A stretch of DNA of 64,000 nt, from positions 7,956,170-8,020,169 of the forward strand of contig NC_021985.1 of assembly GCF_000444875.1 (NCBI RefSeq). Direction: 5' to 3'. The notes under the pieces were generated by a model, which saw only the letters and a list, made by a program, of their open reading frames with translations, made no database searches and was not told where the DNA came from. Origin of the DNA: Streptomyces collinus Tu 365 (GTDB taxonomy: Bacteria; Actinomycetota; Actinomycetes; Streptomycetales; Streptomycetaceae). The translations under genes and the position numbers were made by a program. Shown in pieces: positions 32,917 through 41,975 of this stretch; the stretch's first letter is position 1; the number at the start of each line of letters is the position of its first letter.

Positions 32917-33096
32917 TTAGAGATGCCGGCGCAGCGCATCGAGGAGAGTGTTCATGGTCGCGCGAGCGGCAGTACGGCGGTAGGGGTGGCGCGACCAGAT
33001 GGTCGGCAGCACCACCCCCACGAAAATCATGACCGTGCAGAGAAGGACGAGTAGGCCGACGGGGCCGAGGGTGTCGAGGAGGTCGTGCAGCGTCAT
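32917..33096 (-). CDS. Small membrane protein, 59 aa
   Basis: A compact gene with GGAG seven bases before ATG 33096. The product has one strong membrane segment (PVGLLVLLCTVMIFVGVVLP, about 11-30) followed by a basic amphipathic tail (SRHPYRRTAARA, then a Leu-rich helix). It is divergent from the HTH-ATPase gene, whose start lies 173 bases away. I do not recognise a family. If the ATPase is a defence or stress system, this could be a membrane effector, but that is only an inference from position. Confidence 0.6.
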   Translation of the reverse strand: MTLHDLLDTLGPVGLLVLLCTVMIFVGVVLPTIWSRHPYRRTAARATMNTLLDALRRHL

Positions 33097-33268
33097 CGTG
33101 TGCTCCGTTCGTTAGCCGGTGACAGGAGCACCTTCTGGCGCCTGGGCGACCGCTGGCGGAAGTCGGGTCGAATCGGGATACCGGCCTCATTGCCGCGGAC
33201 CGCGGCCTAGGCTGGGCCCCAGAACGCGGGGCGTCCCGGGACATTGTGGGACGCCGGGGGGAGGGGCG

Positions 33269-35785
33269 TTGCAGCGGGCAGACAAGGCACGGAAGCAGTT
33301 CGCCGCGTGGCTGCGGGAGGTGCACAGGGCGGCGGGCCAGCCAAGTGCAGCGAAGCTGGCCCGGACGATCTCCCGGCACGCGGCGGTCGGCGGCCCAGTC
33401 CCCAGCAAGTCGAGCGTCCACCGGCTTCTTCAAGGTGAGTTCGTCAGGCCCCCGGACTTGGACACCGTGATGGCGCTCCTCGACGCGTGCGAGCGTTGCG
33501 CCACGGCCTCCGATCCGTTCAGCAAGGCCCTGGTCGAGAGAAAGCTGTGGCGCCACCGGCACCAGCGGCTCGTCACGATCCTCGAAGTGGCCAGTAATGA
33601 CGGCCGGGACCACGATCCGAGCGACCCCGCCGAGGACGAGCAAACCGCCACCGACCGAACGCGGAAGCGCGCTGGGAACCTCCTCACACAGCCGTGGCGC
33701 GCCCCCGCCCTCGAACATCCAGGCCAAGACACGCCCGCCCTTTCACTGCTCGCCAAGTTCGAGATAGTGCCGTATCTGTTTCCCGAGGTCACTGCGGAGT
33801 TCGCCGCCTGGTGTGACGGCCCTGAGCCCTTGGCAGTTCGCTATGTCGAGGCACCTGGCGGCGCCGGCAAGACCCGCTACGCCATCACTGTGTGCAAGGC
33901 TCAGACCGAGAATGGCTGGACGGCCGGGTTCGTGAACATGGAGGACCGGCGGGTCGACACCGCACTAGGCGACCGGCTTCTTGTGGTGGACGACTTCGGA
34001 GGAACACAGCCAGAGGTGCTGGCACGCCGACTGCAGGATATGACGTGCTCGACGTCGGAGCGGGTGCGGCTGCTCCTGCTCGCCCGCCTCGCCCAATACC
34101 CCGAAAAGGCGCTGCGGGACCTGCGTGAGTGCTTTGGTGAACGAGCCAGCGACGCCGTGTGGAACGCCCTGGAGCAGGCGCAGACGATCGCCCTCCCGGA
34201 ATTGACCGATGCGCAACGCCGGCAACTGTTCGCCGACGGAGTAGCCGCGTTCAGTCGCGGGCGGAGGCCCGACCCGCCAGTGAGGGAAGTCAAGGACCCG
34301 GGCGCTCTGCCGTTGGAAGTGCTGTGCGCGGCGGTGGACGCGGTCTGGACCGGGCCGGACCCACGACACGGCACGGGAGACCTGCTTGAGCGGGTGCTCA
34401 ACCACGAGACCGAGGTGTGGCGCAGCAACGCGAGTGGAGCCCTGAGCGCACACATCCCGCTGCTTCGCCGGTGCGTGGCCATGGTGACGCTTACCGCAGG
34501 CGCAGCCAATGAAGACGAAGCCGAAGCCATACTCGCCCAGTTTCCCGTCCTGGCCGGCGATGCCGTCTTACGAGATCAGGTGGACCAGTGGCTGCGCGGC
34601 CGGTACTGGCGTCAAGGGTCCACCGGCGACAGCGTGTACACCCCGCTACGCCCCGACCCCGTCGGCGAACGGTTGGTCTTGCAAGTCTGCCGCGACGAGG
34701 AACCGAAACTGCTGGGCAGGGTGCTGGACCTGCCCTCCGACGACCACGTCACGCGGGCCCTCGGGCTCCTTACGCGGCTGGCGGCCGACGAGGACGTCGC
34801 CAAGACGGTGACCAACGCCCTCACCCAAGACGCTGCCAGCCGGTACCTCGCGCTGCTCAAACGCGGCGAACAGCAACTGGACGACATTCTGGCGAGGCAG
34901 GACCGCGGGCAGCCCTTCGACGGCGTCACCCTCCTCGACGAACTGCGTCGCGTCGGGGACCTCCTGCTCGCCGAGCGAGACGACTTGAGCGAGGCACGGA
35001 ACCGCCTCGCTCGGCAGCTTGCCCGCTTCCGGATCCGTAAAATCGACGCCGAACTGAGCTTCGGCACCATCTATCTCTACTACGACGACTTCACCCCGGT
35101 GATCCGCCGCATTCAAGCTCTGCGCCGCGCCCTGGACCACGGCGACACCTTCGCCGACCTGTCATCGCTTCAATACGTCCGCGAGCTCCTCGACAGGCTT
35201 GCCAGCGATCTCTGCCATCACCGCGAGTACTTCCCCGAGCGTCCTGCGGGGGGACTTTTCCGCGCACTGAGCAAACCGAGAGGCCCGGACCTCCCTCACG
35301 ACAAGATCTACTTCCGCTACCAGGTGAAGCAGCTGCGAAGGGCACTCGACCAGCTGTTCCGCACGGAATCCGCCACACCCGGCGAGCACCCAGCCATGGT
35401 CGCACGCGAGTCGGCGCCGTCGCTGGCAGCGGTGCGGATGTCAACAGGGGTGGCCTGGTTGCTTCCCCTCGAGTACCGGCCGCGGGTGCTGCAGATGCAG
35501 CACTCCAAGCTCCATGACTTGGCGGATACGGGATTCCCCGCCCATGCTCAGCTGTACTACGTGGCCTGTTGGTTGATCCGAGCAATTGCCGGGCAACTGG
35601 TCTGGCGGCTGCCTCCGCAACCACTCGACGACCGAGCACTTGCTGACGTGATGGGTCTGAACCGCAATATCGTCGCGAAGTACCGCGGAGCACTTCCGAG
35701 ATCCGCACTGGCTGAAACGCAGCCCTGCCCGTCCTGCACAAGGGATGACAGGAGCTCCGCTGAATCTGGCAACCGGGGGGAGTAA
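33269..35785 (+). CDS. HTH plus P-loop (STAND-like) ATPase
   Basis: The 838-residue protein begins with an XRE-like helix-turn-helix (about 1-85; SAAKLARTISRH, KSSVHRLLQGEF). A P-loop NTPase follows: Walker A APGGAGKTR (about 194-202) and Walker B LLVVDDF (about 237-243). Beyond about 380 is a long helical region (ADEDVAKTVTNALTQ, LLAERDDLSEARNRLARQLA) that could be a sensor or scaffold. The layout fits the STAND class, which includes regulators and phage-defence ATPases; no effector domain is recognised. The start is TTG 33269 with GGGGGAGGGG just upstream. A TTA codon at 34568-34570 implies dependence on the bldA tRNA. A small membrane-protein gene is divergent. Confidence 0.75.
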   Translation: MQRADKARKQFAAWLREVHRAAGQPSAAKLARTISRHAAVGGPVPSKSSVHRLLQGEFVRPPDLDTVMALLDACERCATASDPFSKALVERKLWRHRHQRLVTILEVASNDGRDHDPSDPAEDEQTATDRTRKRAGNLLTQPWRAPALEHPGQDTPALSLLAKFEIVPYLFPEVTAEFAAWCDGPEPLAVRYVEAPGGAGKTRYAITVCKAQTENGWTAGFVNMEDRRVDTALGDRLLVVDDFGGTQPEVLARRLQDMTCSTSERVRLLLLARLAQYPEKALRDLRECFGERASDAVWNALEQAQTIALPELTDAQRRQLFADGVAAFSRGRRPDPPVREVKDPGALPLEVLCAAVDAVWTGPDPRHGTGDLLERVLNHETEVWRSNASGALSAHIPLLRRCVAMVTLTAGAANEDEAEAILAQFPVLAGDAVLRDQVDQWLRGRYWRQGSTGDSVYTPLRPDPVGERLVLQVCRDEEPKLLGRVLDLPSDDHVTRALGLLTRLAADEDVAKTVTNALTQDAASRYLALLKRGEQQLDDILARQDRGQPFDGVTLLDELRRVGDLLLAERDDLSEARNRLARQLARFRIRKIDAELSFGTIYLYYDDFTPVIRRIQALRRALDHGDTFADLSSLQYVRELLDRLASDLCHHREYFPERPAGGLFRALSKPRGPDLPHDKIYFRYQVKQLRRALDQLFRTESATPGEHPAMVARESAPSLAAVRMSTGVAWLLPLEYRPRVLQMQHSKLHDLADTGFPAHAQLYYVACWLIRAIAGQLVWRLPPQPLDDRALADVMGLNRNIVAKYRGALPRSALAETQPCPSCTRDDRSSAESGNRGE

Positions 35786-36399
35786 TCGTCGATTCCTCTA
35801 GATCACCGCAGGGAGCCTCGTGGCCCGCAGCCGTTGGTCGATCACTGCGAAGTCTTCGTTGGTGAGGCTGCGGCCGGAGGCGGCCGAGATCTCCTTGGAG
35901 GAGTTCGAGTAGCTGTGGACTGAAGGACGGCGGGTTCGCACGGCGGGTTCTCGGCGATTCAGCCTGACCTGGTGGGTTGGGGTCCGTCACGAAGCATTCG
36001 CAAAGAGGACGTCGGCCCGGCGTCGGCGAGACAGAGCAGCGCCTGGTGTGGTGCTTGCCCTGAGCTGCCGGGGCGCCCAGGGCCGCGAACGCGGAGAGGA
36101 CGGGCGTCTCTGCGAACGCGTCGCCGCTGCGGGTCATCGATGCCCTGAACGCGTCGAGGGCGCTCTGACGATCTCCCAGGGGCCGGTGTCGTCCATGCGG
36201 CCGGTCTCTAGTCCACTCGTCGGAACAGTCCGGGAACTGGCCGAGACGCTGACCGCTATGGGGGCCCAGCCCGGTGCTGGAGTGGGACGGCCGGAACCTT
36301 CCCGGGCGGGGCTTCGGACTGGGTCAGGCTGCGGCGTGCGTTGTCGAACAAGATCATGCCACCGCCTTTGTAGCGTGCCATGGGCCGGTCAACGGCATG
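35786..36399. other. Decayed sequence with gene relics
   Basis: About 600 bases without an intact gene. On the minus strand, a frame ending in TAG at 35798 reads ISAASGRSLTNEDFAVIDQR, then LRATRLPAVI. Another near 36060-36160 reads QSALDAFRAS, DAFAETPVLSAFAAL. Both look like pieces of real proteins but lack starts, and I cannot name them. The area appears to be a graveyard of deleted genes between the ATPase and the PRC-barrel gene. Confidence 0.35.
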
Positions 36400-36438
36400 C
36401 GTGCGCTTCCCGTACGCGTGCCGTACGGGAAGCGCACG
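36400..36438. terminator. Perfect 17-bp-arm hairpin
   Basis: CGTGCGCTTCCCGTACG (36400-36416) and its exact reverse complement (36422-36438) enclose a five-base loop, CGTGC. It is by far the most stable simple stem noticed in the window. It lies within decayed sequence, about 240 bases beyond the PRC-barrel stop. It could be a terminator without a U-tract, or a recombination or element-end structure. Confidence 0.55.
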
Positions 36439-36679
36439 AGCCGGGCATTCATCCCAGTCTGGCCGCCGCTCCTGTGCTTGTACCAGGGCCGGGCCTCCTG
36501 CGGACGCCGTTCGGCGGGAGAGGCATGCGCGGTGGCAGACCGGCGGGCCCGCTCGGCGGCCCTGACACGTGCGGCGGCATCGGCATCCGCCTCCAGATGG
36601 ACTCGGGCCGCCGCCGTGACGTCGCTTGATGAGGCGTAGCGGAGTTGTGGTCGACCGCCTTGTTGGGGAATCGGCGGGA
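36439..36679. other. Possible C-terminal relic downstream of the PRC gene
   Basis: On the minus strand a frame reads DVTAAARVHLEADADAAARV, then RAAERARRSATAHAS, PQEARPWYKHRSGGQTG. It has normal codon bias and an Ala/Arg-rich helical look, but the start lies in the PRC gene in another frame. It may be the tail of a deleted replication or transfer protein, though I cannot confirm this. Otherwise nothing is seen. Confidence 0.3.
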
Positions 36680-37036
36680 TCAGTGGCCGGCGCCACCGGC
36701 CCCGTAATGGCCGCTGATCTGGTCGCGGTAGGCGGGGTCGCCCAAGTGCTTGTCCTTGTCGAACTCCGGTGCGCGCTTGATCTGCTCTTTGGAGCGAGCG
36801 ACAGTGATGGTCCTCCCCTCGTGGTCGATGCGGGTGATCGTAGCGGCTGGGAGCAGGACCTCCTTGCCGAAGATCCACATTCCGGTGTCGACGACGATGT
36901 ACTGCGATCCTACGTCGTTGGAGTGCTTGTCGACCTTGCCGATGTGTCCGTCCGTCGCTTCCACCGCATAACCCGTCAGATCGGCGTCAGGAGTGTGGCC
37001 GGCCGTCGGCGCGTAGTTCCACATGTTCTCAGTCAC
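36680..37036 (-). CDS. PRC-barrel domain protein
   Basis: A 118-residue cytoplasmic protein with one PRC-barrel (about 20-85): LTGYAVEATDGHIGKVDKHS, SQYIVVDTGMWIFGKEVLLP, ITRIDHEGRTITV. PRC-barrels occur in RNA processing (RimM), photosynthetic reaction centres and stress proteins; this stand-alone type is common in streptomycetes, with no defined role. GTG 37036 is chosen because GGAGG lies six bases upstream; the ATG at 37042 would abut that site. The C-terminal Gly/His-rich end (GHYGAGGAGH) is unusual. Confidence 0.82.
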   Translation of the reverse strand: MTENMWNYAPTAGHTPDADLTGYAVEATDGHIGKVDKHSNDVGSQYIVVDTGMWIFGKEVLLPAATITRIDHEGRTITVARSKEQIKRAPEFDKDKHLGDPAYRDQISGHYGAGGAGH

Positions 37037-37262
37037 GCTCATCCTCCACAGATGCGCTAGAGAGATGCCTGCTCATCTCGATTTTCGTCTCGGGGGCTCC
37101 AAATGTCCGTGAAGCGGGCTGGTAAACGCCGTCGAGGCTGTCGACGCCTGCCACTGCTGCCTGGCCGGCCACCTCGGCCCACTCCACTACGGAGCTGCCC
37201 TCGCACCGGCTGGCCGATCGCCACCTGCGCGGTCGAGACGCGTTGTCCCGCATCGTGCCCGA

Positions 37263-37361
37263 TCAGTTCTGCCCCCAGTTGGGCGCGTCGACCATCAGGG
37301 TGCCCCAGGGCTCGTTGCCGATGTTGATGACGACGTAGCTTTCCTGGCCGTCCAGGGCGCT
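37263..37361 (-). pseudogene. Internally deleted GH5 glycosidase fragment
   Basis: The minus-strand frame reads LGSALDGQESYVVINIGNEP followed by WGTLMVDAPNWGQN and a TGA. INIGNEP, with the acid/base Glu, and MVDAPNWGQ are two neighbouring segments of GH5 endo-mannanases or cellulases, normally separated by about 30 residues containing an AIKKLR-type helix. That spacer is deleted, and both ends of the enzyme are missing. It is an inactive remnant about 33 codons long. Confidence 0.6.
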
Positions 37362-37571
37362 TCCTAAGGCCCCGCCCGCCCGGGAGGACGTCACCCAGGC
37401 GGGCGAGGACGAGGGGAGGAGGCGCGTCACGCGATGGAGCGGGCGGTGCCGTTGAGGCGGAGAGGGGCGTGGCCCTGACAGAACCGCGCACCGGTCCCGC
37501 GTCCCGCGCCGGCCACGCCTGGCGCCGGGGTCGCGTCGGTTGACAGTCGCGGCTCGGGGTAGCGAAGCGGC

Positions 37572-39539
37572 ATGGCAACCGAGAACAGCTCCGTCTCCGT
37601 CAGCGGCCGGCTCCAGCTCGAGATCGACGTCCCGGCCCTCGCCGCCGTCCTCGACGGCGAGTACGCCGGGATCCGGGACCTCGTCCGGACCAACCTGGTC
37701 ACCCATGCCGCCGTCCTCGACGAGGCCGACGCGCTCGGCATCGACGCGTTCCGCGAGAGGGTCCGCGATGTCGTCGTCCAGTTGGCCGCGACCGGTCAGA
37801 CCGGCATGGGCTTCCCCGGCGCGTACGGCGGCGGCGACGACGTCGGCGCGTCGATCGCCGCCTTCGAGACCCTGGCATTCGGCGACCTCTCCGTCCTCGT
37901 GAAGGTCGGCGTCCAGTTCGGGCTCTTCGGCGGAGCCATCCTGCATCTCGGCACCGACCACCACCACAAGACATACCTGCCCCGCCTGGTCACCGGAGAG
38001 CTGATGGGCTGCTTCGCCATGACCGAGGTGGGTCACGGTTCCAACGTCCAGGCGCTCGGCACCATCGCCCGCTACGACCCCGAGAACCGGGAGTTCGTCC
38101 TCACCACTCCCGACGAGCAAGCTCGCAAGGACTACATAGGCAACGCCGCCCGCCACGCCGAACTCGCCGTCGTCTTCGCCCAGTTGGAGGTGGACGGCCG
38201 GACCGAGGGAGTCCACGCCTTCGTCGTTCCTCTACGGTCGGACGGCCGGGTCCTGCCCGGTGTCGCCATAGAGGACGACGGCCGGAAGATGGGCCTCAAC
38301 GGCGTCGACAACGGACGCATCCGCTTCGACGGGGTACGCGTCCCCAGGGAGGCGCTCCTCGACCGCTTCGCCCAGGTCACCCCCGAAGGTCGCTATGAGA
38401 GCGCCATCGAGAACCCCGACCGACGCTTCTTCACCATGCTCGGCACCCTCGTGCAGGGCCGAGTCAGCGTTGCCGGAGCCGGCGTCAGCGTCGCCAAGGT
38501 CGCACTGGCGGTCGCCACCAAGTATGCCGACCGGCGGCGCCAGTTCACATCGTCCCGGGACACCGAGGAACAGGTACTCCTCGACTACGGCCTCCACCAG
38601 CGCCGGCTGCTCCCCCTCCTCGCCCGCACCTACGCGCTGCACTTCGCCCAGGACGTCGTCCGAGGCCAGCTGCACGAGGTCTTCTCCAGCATCGAAGACG
38701 ACCCGCAGGCACGGCGCCGCCTTGAGTCGCGAGCCGCCGGCATCAAGGCACTCGCCACCTGGCACGCCACCCGCGTCGTCCAGGAGTGCCGCGAGGCGTG
38801 CGGTGGCGCGGGATACCTTGCCCGGAACCGCTTCGCCGCCCTCAAACGGGACAGCGACGTCTTCACCACCTTCGAGGGCGACAACCACGTGCTCCTCCAG
38901 CTCGTGGCCAAGGGTCTGCTCACCGATCACGCGACCGAGTTCGAGGACCTCGACCAGCTCGGTATGGTCCGCTACGTCACCGGCCTCGCCGTCGAGACCG
39001 TCATCGAGCGGACCTCGGCGCACAAACTCCTCGAACGTGTCCGTGACCTGCTGCCCGGCGGTGACGCATGGGACCGGGAAGCCGGACTCCTCGACTCGGA
39101 GTACCACCTCGCCATGGTTCGCTTCCGCGAGGAGCACATGCTCGCCGGCCTCGCCCGCCGCATGAAGCGCGGCATCCAGCAGGACGAGCCCGGCGCGGTC
39201 TTCTCGCTGATCCAGGACCACGTCATCGCCCTCGCCCGGGCCCACGTCGAACGGCTGGTCACGGAAGCCTTCGTCGACAAGGTGCGGGCTCTTCCTGAAG
39301 GCACGGAGAAGGATGCCCTTGGCCTGCTGTGCGACCTGTTCGCGCTCTCGACCATCGAAGCCGACCGTGCCTGGTTCATGGAACACGGCCGACTGACCGT
39401 CCAGCGGTCCAAGGCGATCAGTCGCGAGGTGAACGACCTCTGCCGCAAGGTGCGCTCCCTCGCCGTCGACCTCGTCGACGCCTGGGGCATCCCGGCTGCC
39501 GTCCTGCGAGCACCGGACCTGGTCGGCCCCGCCGACTGA
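37572..39539 (+). CDS. Acyl-CoA oxidase/dehydrogenase
   Basis: The 655-residue flavoenzyme follows the acyl-CoA oxidase (ACOX) layout rather than the 380-residue dehydrogenases: an N-terminal helical domain, the FAD-binding middle (FAMTEVGHGSNVQALGT at about 155), and a long C-terminal helical region. The catalytic Glu is in FTTFEGDN (about residue 434-439). It probably carries out the first step of beta-oxidation on a straight or branched acyl-CoA and passes electrons to oxygen. ATG 37572 is family-like. It stands alone, with a GH5 remnant upstream on the other strand. Confidence 0.87.
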   Translation: MATENSSVSVSGRLQLEIDVPALAAVLDGEYAGIRDLVRTNLVTHAAVLDEADALGIDAFRERVRDVVVQLAATGQTGMGFPGAYGGGDDVGASIAAFETLAFGDLSVLVKVGVQFGLFGGAILHLGTDHHHKTYLPRLVTGELMGCFAMTEVGHGSNVQALGTIARYDPENREFVLTTPDEQARKDYIGNAARHAELAVVFAQLEVDGRTEGVHAFVVPLRSDGRVLPGVAIEDDGRKMGLNGVDNGRIRFDGVRVPREALLDRFAQVTPEGRYESAIENPDRRFFTMLGTLVQGRVSVAGAGVSVAKVALAVATKYADRRRQFTSSRDTEEQVLLDYGLHQRRLLPLLARTYALHFAQDVVRGQLHEVFSSIEDDPQARRRLESRAAGIKALATWHATRVVQECREACGGAGYLARNRFAALKRDSDVFTTFEGDNHVLLQLVAKGLLTDHATEFEDLDQLGMVRYVTGLAVETVIERTSAHKLLERVRDLLPGGDAWDREAGLLDSEYHLAMVRFREEHMLAGLARRMKRGIQQDEPGAVFSLIQDHVIALARAHVERLVTEAFVDKVRALPEGTEKDALGLLCDLFALSTIEADRAWFMEHGRLTVQRSKAISREVNDLCRKVRSLAVDLVDAWGIPAAVLRAPDLVGPAD

Positions 39540-40131
39540 CGGCAGGGACGAGCGGCGCGGCGACGACGACGGCTGCGGAGGCGGTGCGGACGAAGCGCAC
39601 AGGACGGAATCCTCCCGAAGACCACGAACGGGTCCGCCGCTGTGCATTCGGAGGAGCGAGTCGACAGCCACCGACCGCGTGAGACACACGCAGCTACGCC
39701 GTGGTCAGCTGATACCAGGGCTTGTGTCAGCGGGCCTCGCACCAGGAGAGGGCGCCGAGCGCTGTCACCGGGAGCAGCCACGGGCTGCGAGGGGACGCGA
39801 GATGCGTACCGGCGGTGGGCCGGCACGACCCCGCCGCGCCCTCGTAATGCCCTGACCGCTCCTCCAACCGGGATCCGCCTAGGCGCTGCCTGGATGCCGT
39901 GGAGCCGGGCCCGCTCGTGGTGTTGATGTCGGCTGCCAGGGCGGCCTGCCGGCGAAAGACGGCCGGGCCGTACGGCGCGGTGGTCAGGTCTGACCCCCTC
40001 CTGCCAAGAACTTGTCTGCCGTCTTGGGGTACTTGATGAGGCCGTCGCCTTGATGGCGGCAAGGGGGCTTGGGCGTGCTTGACGAAGCGACCTGGTCGGC
40101 GCACGGGCCACGGGTAGAGAAGGGAAAACGG
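39540..40131. other. Intergenic region, possible relics
   Basis: Nearly 600 bases between the acyl-CoA oxidase and LysE genes. A minus-strand stretch around 39990-40070 (DGLIKYPKTADKFLAGGG) looks like a protein fragment, but it has no start and I cannot name it. No other gene is supported. The LysE promoter should lie at the right end; GAAGGGAAAACGG precedes its ATG. Confidence 0.3.
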
Positions 40132-40809
40132 ATGTCGGTCGACTTCGTCGGTTTCCTCGGTGTCGTGTTAGTGGCGTATGTGGTGCCGGGCCCGGACTTC
40201 GTGGTGGTGGTCAGATCCGCGGCCGAGGATCCCACCAAAGGGCGAGCAGCGGCGCTGGGCGCGCAATCCGGCTTGTGTGTACACATGCTCGCCGCGGCCC
40301 TCGGACTGTCCCTGATCGCAGCTCGCTCCCCGGTGGTCTATGACGCGATCAAGCTTCTGGGCGCGGCCTACCTCGTCTACCTCGGCATCCGGGCGGTACT
40401 CACCGCCCGGCGGGCCGTGCACCACAGGCAGGCCGGACGAGACGCAACCGGCAGCGCGGAAGACACTGCCGGGCCGCGGGCAGCGACCGGAGACGGCTCA
40501 GCCGCCGACCGGTGGCGGTCCGGCTTCACCCAGGGCTTCCTCACCAACGTGCTCAACCCCAAGGCGGCGCTCTTCTTCCTCAGTGTCCTGCCGCAGTTCG
40601 TGCACGGCGCCGGCTCGGCGACGGGGCAGATCTTCTTCCTCGGCATCCTGGACATTCTGATCGGCGTGGCCTACTGGTTCGCCCTCGTCGCCGTCGCCGC
40701 ACGTCTGCGCGCTCTCCTGGCCCGCCCGAAGGTTCGCCATCGCTGGGAGCTGATGACCGGCTGGCTGTTCATCGGCATCGGGATCGGCTTGGCCGCGGCT
40801 TCTTACTGA
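40132..40809 (+). CDS. LysE/RhtB-family amino-acid exporter
   Basis: A 225-residue membrane protein with the LysE start (VDFVGFLGVVLVAYVVPGPDF) and the GPD motif that marks this family, six hydrophobic segments and the conserved GFLTNVLNPKAALFF stretch near the middle. It probably exports an amino acid or a similar small metabolite using the proton gradient. ATG 40132 is used with AAGGGAAAACGG upstream. A polar Ser/Asp-rich loop of about 35 residues between segments 3 and 4 is longer than usual. The substrate is unknown. Confidence 0.87.
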   Translation: MSVDFVGFLGVVLVAYVVPGPDFVVVVRSAAEDPTKGRAAALGAQSGLCVHMLAAALGLSLIAARSPVVYDAIKLLGAAYLVYLGIRAVLTARRAVHHRQAGRDATGSAEDTAGPRAATGDGSAADRWRSGFTQGFLTNVLNPKAALFFLSVLPQFVHGAGSATGQIFFLGILDILIGVAYWFALVAVAARLRALLARPKVRHRWELMTGWLFIGIGIGLAAASY

Positions 40810-41071
40810 CCTTCAAAGCGCGCGAGGGGTGGTGTCATGCCGTCAGCCGCCCGGTACCCCACCCTCCGGGCCGATCCCGCGGGAGAACCCCGCCCTGTCC
40901 GCCGCCCGCAGCGCCATCAAGAACAACTGGGACACGGCCCTGCAGGTCACCGGAATCGGCTGAGCCCGCCGACCGCCGGGACCTCCGGACGGCCGTGCTG
41001 GACGTCCCGGCGCCGACACCTGGCGGGCCGCCCCAGAAACAGAAGGTGAGGCCACATCGACCAGGGGCGCG

Positions 41072-41360
41072 ATGGCATGCGACACCAGTCGGGCGCCGCG
41101 AGGCCTGAGGACTCTCGGGGCGGGCGCGCCGGCGGTGGCCCTGGTGTCGGGCGTCGGGTGGGGGGCGCAGGCGTCGGACAGCCGGACGTCCGTCGAGGCG
41201 GCCGCGGTGGTGGACGGGTACCAGGTGGTGAAGCTGCCGAACGCGACCGTGCCGAACTTCCAGCGCGGACGGTGTTCTGCCCGCAGGGGAAGGTCGCCAT
41301 CGGCGGGGGAGCGGAGGCGCAGGGCCAGGACGCCATCACGTGCGCGTCCGGCAGCGCCGG
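41072..41360 (+). pseudogene. Frameshifted secreted protein remnant
   Basis: The first frame has a signal-like segment (GLRTLGAGAPAVALVSGVGW) and VVDGYQVVKLPNATVPNFQ. After a shift near 41265 the protein resumes as RTVFCPQGKVAIGGGAEAQG. The two halves together match the pattern of small Streptomyces secreted proteins with a CPxGKxxxGGG motif. The 3' part is missing, cut off at the end of the convergent GAF gene. It is not expected to give a functional product. Confidence 0.5.
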
Positions 41361-41975
41361 TCAGCCGCGGTGGTTCGCCGACTCCTCCAGTCGCTCGACC
41401 AGTTCGGCAGCCATGGCCTTGATGGTTTCCAGCCCTTCGCGTCCCCACGGCCGTGGGTCCTGGTCGACCACGCAGATGGTGCCCAGCACCACGCCGGTGC
41501 TGTCTATCAGCGGTGCGCCCAGGTAGGAGTGGACGCCGATGGCGTCGACCACCGGGTTACCGGCGAACCGGGGGAAGTCCCGGATGTCCTCCAGCACCAG
41601 CGCCCGGCGGCGCTTGACCACGTGCGGGCAGATGCCCATGTCGATGTCGCGGGGCATGACGCGGCCGGGGACCGGTTCCTCCAGCAACGGCGGTCCCACA
41701 TGAGCCGTGATGTCCTGCGCGGCGCTGTACAACCCCGCGAAGTACTGGCGGTCTGCGTCGAGGAAGAAGTTGACCCCGGCGTAGCAGCCGCCGGTGCGTT
41801 GTGCCAGCTCCCGTGCGAAGACGTCGAGTTCGGCGTCCGGACGAGCATCGATGCCCAGCTCGCGCAGCCGCTCGGAACGGGCGCGCACCTGTGGGTCCTC
41901 CGGGGGGAGGAGCAGATGGCGCAGGGCGATCCCGGACTCAGGCCCGGACGGTGGGTTGATCTGTGTCGCTGCCAT
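41361..41975 (-). CDS. GAF-domain protein attached to the conservon
   Basis: A 204-residue cytoplasmic protein with one GAF domain (about 45-200): FARELAQRTGGCYAGVNFFL, HVVKRRRALVLEDIRDFP, YLGAPLIDSTGVVLGTICVV. GAF domains bind small ligands or mediate dimers. ATG 41975, with AAGGAG five bases upstream, lies inside the 3' end of cvnD, overlapping it by 38 bases, so it is translationally coupled to the conservon. It probably acts as a sensor or partner of the GTPase module. Confidence 0.85.
   Translation of the reverse strand: MAATQINPPSGPESGIALRHLLLPPEDPQVRARSERLRELGIDARPDAELDVFARELAQRTGGCYAGVNFFLDADRQYFAGLYSAAQDITAHVGPPLLEEPVPGRVMPRDIDMGICPHVVKRRRALVLEDIRDFPRFAGNPVVDAIGVHSYLGAPLIDSTGVVLGTICVVDQDPRPWGREGLETIKAMAAELVERLEESANHRG

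Noticed and set aside
33119..33268. ATG/GTG extension of the STAND-like ATPase
   Set aside because: Residues before the TTG at 33269 are Arg/Gly/Pro-rich without family features, and the only good ribosome-binding site is right before TTG 33269.
36048..36629. A 193-codon plus-strand frame
   Set aside because: It spans a perfect hairpin, lacks a ribosome-binding site and family features, and its composition is that of a random GC-rich frame.
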